Assembly: GCA_903828455.1 (NCBI GenBank)
Contig: CAIKMJ010000034.1
Coordinates: forward strand, 1-58,180
Direction of reading: 5' to 3'
Source of the DNA: an uncultured Acidobacteriia bacterium
Lineage (GTDB): Bacteria > Acidobacteriota > Terriglobia > Bryobacterales > Bryobacteraceae
DNA length: 58,180 nt
Under the pieces are notes generated by a model that worked only from the letters and a program-made list of their open reading frames with translations, did no database searches and had not been told where the DNA came from. Shown here in pieces: positions 54,506 to 58,180 of the stretch. A program made the translations under genes and the position numbers. How positions within the stretch are numbered: position 1 is the stretch's first letter; every line of letters starts with the position of its first letter.

Positions 54506-57500
54506 ATGGGCGTAGTTCGAAATACGCGGGACCGCAGTGAGCTGAAGTCGTGCGAGGGGGGCCTTCCGTGGCCGTTGTGGGTCGCCGGTCCTGCCGGGTC
54601 GGCTGCAACTGCGCTCCAGCGGAGCGGCCTCCGGAAGCTTTGGCGCCTGCAGGCATTCGCCCGCGCGGCCACCCTGGGAGTCCTGGCCCTGTGCGCGGCC
54701 GCGACCAGCAGTGCGGCTCTTTTATACGACATCCCGTCCACGTCCTCCGGTAGCCCATATGCCGGATATGCCGGGAACTGGGGCTTCAACTTCACGCTGA
54801 CGACGGCAACAACGTTCAGTTCGATCGGGCTGTGGGACGAAGGCGGCGATGGTCTCGCCGGCTCCCACCAGGTCGGTATCTTTGCCAACGGCACCACGCT
54901 GATCACGTCGGCCACGGTCAGCAACAGCAGCAACGTTGTGTCATCTACCAGTACGAACGGGCGATGGCTGTTCACCGATATTACTCCCGTAACGCTGCAG
55001 CCCGGCACCTACACGCTGGGATTTTTCAATCCGTCGAGCGGCAACGATACGTTTCGCGGGGGCGTCACAGCTTCCTTCCTGAGCGGGGCCAGCTTTGCCA
55101 CCGGCAAGGCGCGCAGCGGAGCAACGTCGTTCGCATGGCCGGACGCGAACAGCGCATCGGGCGGCGGTTGGTACGGGCCCAATCTGAGCACCACGTCGAC
55201 CACTCCCCCGCTCCAGATCGTCGGGAACAACAACCTCGGCAGCGTCCCGTTCGGCCAGACGATCTCCGGAGGCTTCACCGTCATCGGCGGCACGCAGCCG
55301 TACACGTGGTCGGCCAGTGGCGTGCCGGCCGGTATCACCGTGAACAACGGCGCGTTCACCGGCACCCCCACCGCAACGGGCGCGTTCAGCTTCACCATCA
55401 CCGTTACCGACGCGCAGAATAACTCGCAGACCGGCACGGTATCCTACACCGTCTCATCGGCTACCACAACCTGCTCCAGCCTTTCCACCTTCAACAACCT
55501 GGTTCGCGCGGAAAGTAAGACCGAACTCGTCGGCGACGTCATTCTGGGTTGCACCAATACTTCCACTTCAACCGTCACCGGCACGCTGACCGTCACGCTC
55601 AACGCACCGGTCACCAGCAAGGCCGTCAGCGGCAGCATCACCGAAGCGGCCGTGGTCATTACCGATACCAGCGGGACGAATTCAACGCAACAGCTACTCG
55701 GAACGGTCTCAGGCAGCGTGGTGACCTTCACCAACGTGGCCATTCCGCCGAGCACGCTGCGGAGTACTACGTATCTGCCGTTCACGCTGCAGATCACCAA
55801 TATCCGTGTGGACGCCACGACGCTCGGCATCAGCGTCTCGCCGCTGCACGTGACGGAATCGATTGCCTTCACCGGCGTCAATATTTCGGCATCGGGACTG
55901 ACCGGCCTCTCCACGGGAGCGGTATCTGCCGGCCTCGCGGCCCAAAGCGTGACGTCCGTTCAGAATTTCCCGACAGGCAGTGCGGTAACGGCCGCAGCGC
56001 CGATTTTCAATGTGAAGTTCGGCGAAAATATTCCCAATGCGTTCAAGACGCAGGGAAGCACGGGCGCCAATTCCGCGCTGAACGTCTGGCTGCAGAACAA
56101 TACGGAAACCGGTTATTACGTTTCGACCGGAACGGGTAACCTCGCCACCTCCGCCACCCGCTTGCGCGTCATTTTCACCAACGTGCCGGCCAATCTGCTC
56201 CTCTATGTGCCCCTCACTGTGGCGACCGATCAGAGTGGCGCGGGTTCCATGACACTGACGTCCACCGAAGGCGGAGCTTACTACCCCGTTTCGCCGGCCG
56301 GCAGCCTGCAGGGATATCAAGGGTCGGCACCCCTGGGCCTGGTCTCCATTTCCGGGGGCACGGGCGAGGCGGTCTATGAAATTACGGCGGCCAGCATTTC
56401 GACCCAGGAATCCTACACCGTACCGGTTTACGCACTCGGCACAGAGACGGGCGGAGCAAGCGTCATCAACGCAGTGGTGAGCTTTGCGCCGGTCACCGCG
56501 ACGACGGACCTGCCCTACTTTTCGCAGCTTTCGAGCAGTACGACTCTCGTCGGCAGCACCTTCATCGCGCCCCTCTCCTTCACCACCAGCACAACGCTGC
56601 CCATCGCCGAACTGAGTACGCCCTATTCGCAGTCGATCGGCGTCACCGGCGGCCTCGCGCCCTATACGTGGGGATACCAGTACACACTGCCCCAGGGGAT
56701 CAGCGTGAATCCTTCGACCGGCGCCATCACCGGCACGTTCACCTCAACCGGAACGTATACCATCACCGTGACTGCCACCGATCAGGCCAATACTGTGATC
56801 TCGCAGGCCTTCTCGGTGACGGTGAATCCGGCTCTGGTAATTCAGCCAACCACGCCACCGGCGGGCGCGCTGAACGAAAGCTACACGTATACGCCAGTCG
56901 CGACCGGGGGCGTTCAGCCGGTCAGCACGTGGGCGATTTTCTCCGGCAGCATCCCGACCGGCCTGAGCTTCAACACCAGCACCGGTAAGATCAGCGGCAC
57001 ACCGTCGGCATCGGGCACCTTTAACTTCACGCTCAAAGCATTCGATTCGGGCGGCTACTCCGCCACGCAGGCTTTCACCATCACGATCAACGGGGCACTG
57101 ACCATCAGCACCACGTCGTTTACGCTGGTGCAGGGCGTCACGACCGGCAATCCCAGCCTCACGGTGACAGGCGGCGTCGGCGGCTATACCTGCTCGCTCG
57201 TCCCGCAGACGGCCCTGAACGGCACGGGCCTCTCGTTCAGTTCGAGCTGCGTCCTTTCGGGCACGCCAGCCACCGCGGGCACGCTCAGCCTCACCTTCCA
57301 GGCCAGCGACACTGCCACGTCCGTCACCAAGGTGATCCCCGTGCAGATTATCGCCCCGGTTTCCATCACCACCACGACGCTGCCGAATCCCGTTCAGGGC
57401 GCCAGCTATTCCCAGACGCTGGCAACTTCCGGCGGCAACGGAACCAACACCTGGAGCATTTACTCCGGCGGTCTGCCGGCCTACCTGACGCTCAACGCCA

Positions 57501-58180
57501 ACACCGGCGTCATCAGCGGGACAGCCAGCGGCACGGGCACCTATAACTTCACCGTTCAGGTCAGTTCCGGCGGGACAACGGCAAATCAGTCCTACCAGGT
57601 AACGCTGGTTCCCGCCGTTTCTTTTAATTTCCCCTCCACGGTGGATGCCTCCTCGCCTCTCGCCTTTTTCCAATTCGCCACCGGCTCTGCCGGCACCAGC
57701 GACACAAACAGCTACACATACAACTTCGCCGGCTCGGCCGCTTACGTTACGGGCCCGACCGCCATACCCAACAGCGGCTCAGCCTATCTGAACGGCACAT
57801 CCGCCTACGTCAGCACCAATCTGAGCGGCGGCATCACGACCGCCGGGTCGATCATGGCGTGGTTCAACCTGGTCCAGTTGCCGTCGCTGACCGGCCACGT
57901 CAACTACGTGGCGGGCGAATCGCAGGTCGGGAACGATCTCGATCTGCAGATCGAAACCGATAATTCCATCCGCTTCTACACAACGAACAACAGCCAAAGC
58001 CTGCAGTACGCACCGAATGTGAACGGCTTCGCCGGCTCCTGGCACTTCCTCGTGGCGACGTTCGACAATGTCGCCGGCAAGCGGGCTATCTACCTCGACG
58101 GCGTCCAGGTCGCCAGCGACACCACGCAGTCGATCCCGAACAAGACGACCGCCTTCCAGATCGGCTCCAGCCCGGTTTTC
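54506..58180 (+). CDS. large secreted Ig-like/LamG protein (partial, cut by window end)
   Basis: At least 1,225 residues are open without a stop to the end of the window. A signal-like segment (LQAFARAATLGVLALCAAATSSAA) lies at about residues 48-71, after an unusually long N-terminus, so a start further in is possible. The next domain (about 72-215) is a beta-sandwich like those of PEP-CTERM proteins (GIFANGTTLI ... YTLGFFNPSSG). At least five putative-Ig (He_PIG) domains follow, each with the pattern GxPYTWS ... GITVNNGAFTGTP ... GTYTITVTATD (about residues 230-315 and 700-1035). A LamG/concanavalin-like domain (SAYLNGTSAYVSTNL ... IYLDGVQVASD) starts at about 1075. It is probably a cell-surface adhesin or glycan-binding protein. 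Confidence 0.85.
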   Translation, partial: MGVVRNTRDRSELKSCEGGLPWPLWVAGPAGSAATALQRSGLRKLWRLQAFARAATLGVLALCAAATSSAALLYDIPSTSSGSPYAGYAGNWGFNFTLTTATTFSSIGLWDEGGDGLAGSHQVGIFANGTTLITSATVSNSSNVVSSTSTNGRWLFTDITPVTLQPGTYTLGFFNPSSGNDTFRGGVTASFLSGASFATGKARSGATSFAWPDANSASGGGWYGPNLSTTSTTPPLQIVGNNNLGSVPFGQTISGGFTVIGGTQPYTWSASGVPAGITVNNGAFTGTPTATGAFSFTITVTDAQNNSQTGTVSYTVSSATTTCSSLSTFNNLVRAESKTELVGDVILGCTNTSTSTVTGTLTVTLNAPVTSKAVSGSITEAAVVITDTSGTNSTQQLLGTVSGSVVTFTNVAIPPSTLRSTTYLPFTLQITNIRVDATTLGISVSPLHVTESIAFTGVNISASGLTGLSTGAVSAGLAAQSVTSVQNFPTGSAVTAAAPIFNVKFGENIPNAFKTQGSTGANSALNVWLQNNTETGYYVSTGTGNLATSATRLRVIFTNVPANLLLYVPLTVATDQSGAGSMTLTSTEGGAYYPVSPAGSLQGYQGSAPLGLVSISGGTGEAVYEITAASISTQESYTVPVYALGTETGGASVINAVVSFAPVTATTDLPYFSQLSSSTTLVGSTFIAPLSFTTSTTLPIAELSTPYSQSIGVTGGLAPYTWGYQYTLPQGISVNPSTGAITGTFTSTGTYTITVTATDQANTVISQAFSVTVNPALVIQPTTPPAGALNESYTYTPVATGGVQPVSTWAIFSGSIPTGLSFNTSTGKISGTPSASGTFNFTLKAFDSGGYSATQAFTITINGALTISTTSFTLVQGVTTGNPSLTVTGGVGGYTCSLVPQTALNGTGLSFSSSCVLSGTPATAGTLSLTFQASDTATSVTKVIPVQIIAPVSITTTTLPNPVQGASYSQTLATSGGNGTNTWSIYSGGLPAYLTLNANTGVISGTASGTGTYNFTVQVSSGGTTANQSYQVTLVPAVSFNFPSTVDASSPLAFFQFATGSAGTSDTNSYTYNFAGSAAYVTGPTAIPNSGSAYLNGTSAYVSTNLSGGITTAGSIMAWFNLVQLPSLTGHVNYVAGESQVGNDLDLQIETDNSIRFYTTNNSQSLQYAPNVNGFAGSWHFLVATFDNVAGKRAIYLDGVQVASDTTQSIPNKTTAFQIGSSPVF

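Noticed and set aside
54181-55008. 275-codon minus-strand frame
   Set aside because: It spans the end of one plus-strand gene and the start of another and mirrors their codons, so it is a shadow.

Overview
The window looks like chromosomal DNA of an acidobacterium, most likely of the Bryobacterales/Solibacter type. This is inferred from family content and base composition, because there is no rRNA or other direct taxonomic marker. The DNA is GC-rich with strongly GC-biased third codon positions. Several families typical of that group are present: an Oar-like TonB-dependent receptor with a carboxypeptidase-regulatory-like N-terminus, a membrane-anchored winged-helix regulator, secreted DUF6152 and 'WDGDT' proteins, di-heme reaction-centre-type cytochromes, a PEP-CTERM protein and a very large Ig-like secreted protein. 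LPS transport genes and TonB-dependent uptake show a diderm envelope.

Layout. 1-5.4 kb: end of an unknown gene, a secreted repeat-rich protein, and lptB with a long LptC/LptA-like gene (LPS export). 5.4-8.6 kb: a Cys-cluster protein divergent from a POT peptide transporter, which is followed without a gap by a class V aminotransferase. 8.6-13.4 kb: a UbiD-type decarboxylase and two paralogous secreted metallophosphoesterases. 13.4-16.3 kb: a tight four-gene operon (cysM-like, JAMM peptidase, CysO-like sulfur carrier, MoeZ-like activator) that should make cysteine from protein-bound thiocarboxylate; its carrier ends GGHV rather than GG. 16.3-19.2 kb: a GT9 glycosyltransferase, an AAA ATPase, a secreted WDGDT protein and a possible small protein. 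19.2-25.7 kb: an FG-GAP propeller protein with a probable CTG start, co-transcribed with a TonB receptor, and a membrane-anchored regulator upstream. 25.8-28.5 kb: a secreted beta-propeller and a DUF6152-WDGDT fusion protein. 28.5-33.2 kb: a MATE exporter and an hsp20-clpB stress operon. 33.3-38.8 kb: two tandem di-heme cytochrome paralogs and a divergent membrane pyrophosphatase. 38.9-41.3 kb: an SDR, a SET-domain protein and a LuxR-type regulator. 41.3-45.1 kb: a three-gene phosphorelay operon (hybrid kinase, CheY-like receiver, sigma-54 activator). 45.2-50.7 kb: a YbaK deacylase, an Old Yellow Enzyme homolog, an M1 aminopeptidase and an MFS carrier. 50.7-58.2 kb: a PEP-CTERM protein, a 52-residue membrane protein, a cupin/DUF6152/WDGDT cluster and a large Ig-like/LamG protein cut by the window end.

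Recurring sequence features are 15-bp minisatellites (both inside genes as pentapeptide repeats and between genes), long perfect GC-rich hairpins between genes, and clusters of short palindromes before regulatory or secreted-protein genes. No tRNA, rRNA, CRISPR array, transposase or integrase was seen, so the window reads as ordinary chromosome without an obvious mobile island. Where a start was moved inward from the longest open frame, the reason is given in the entry.
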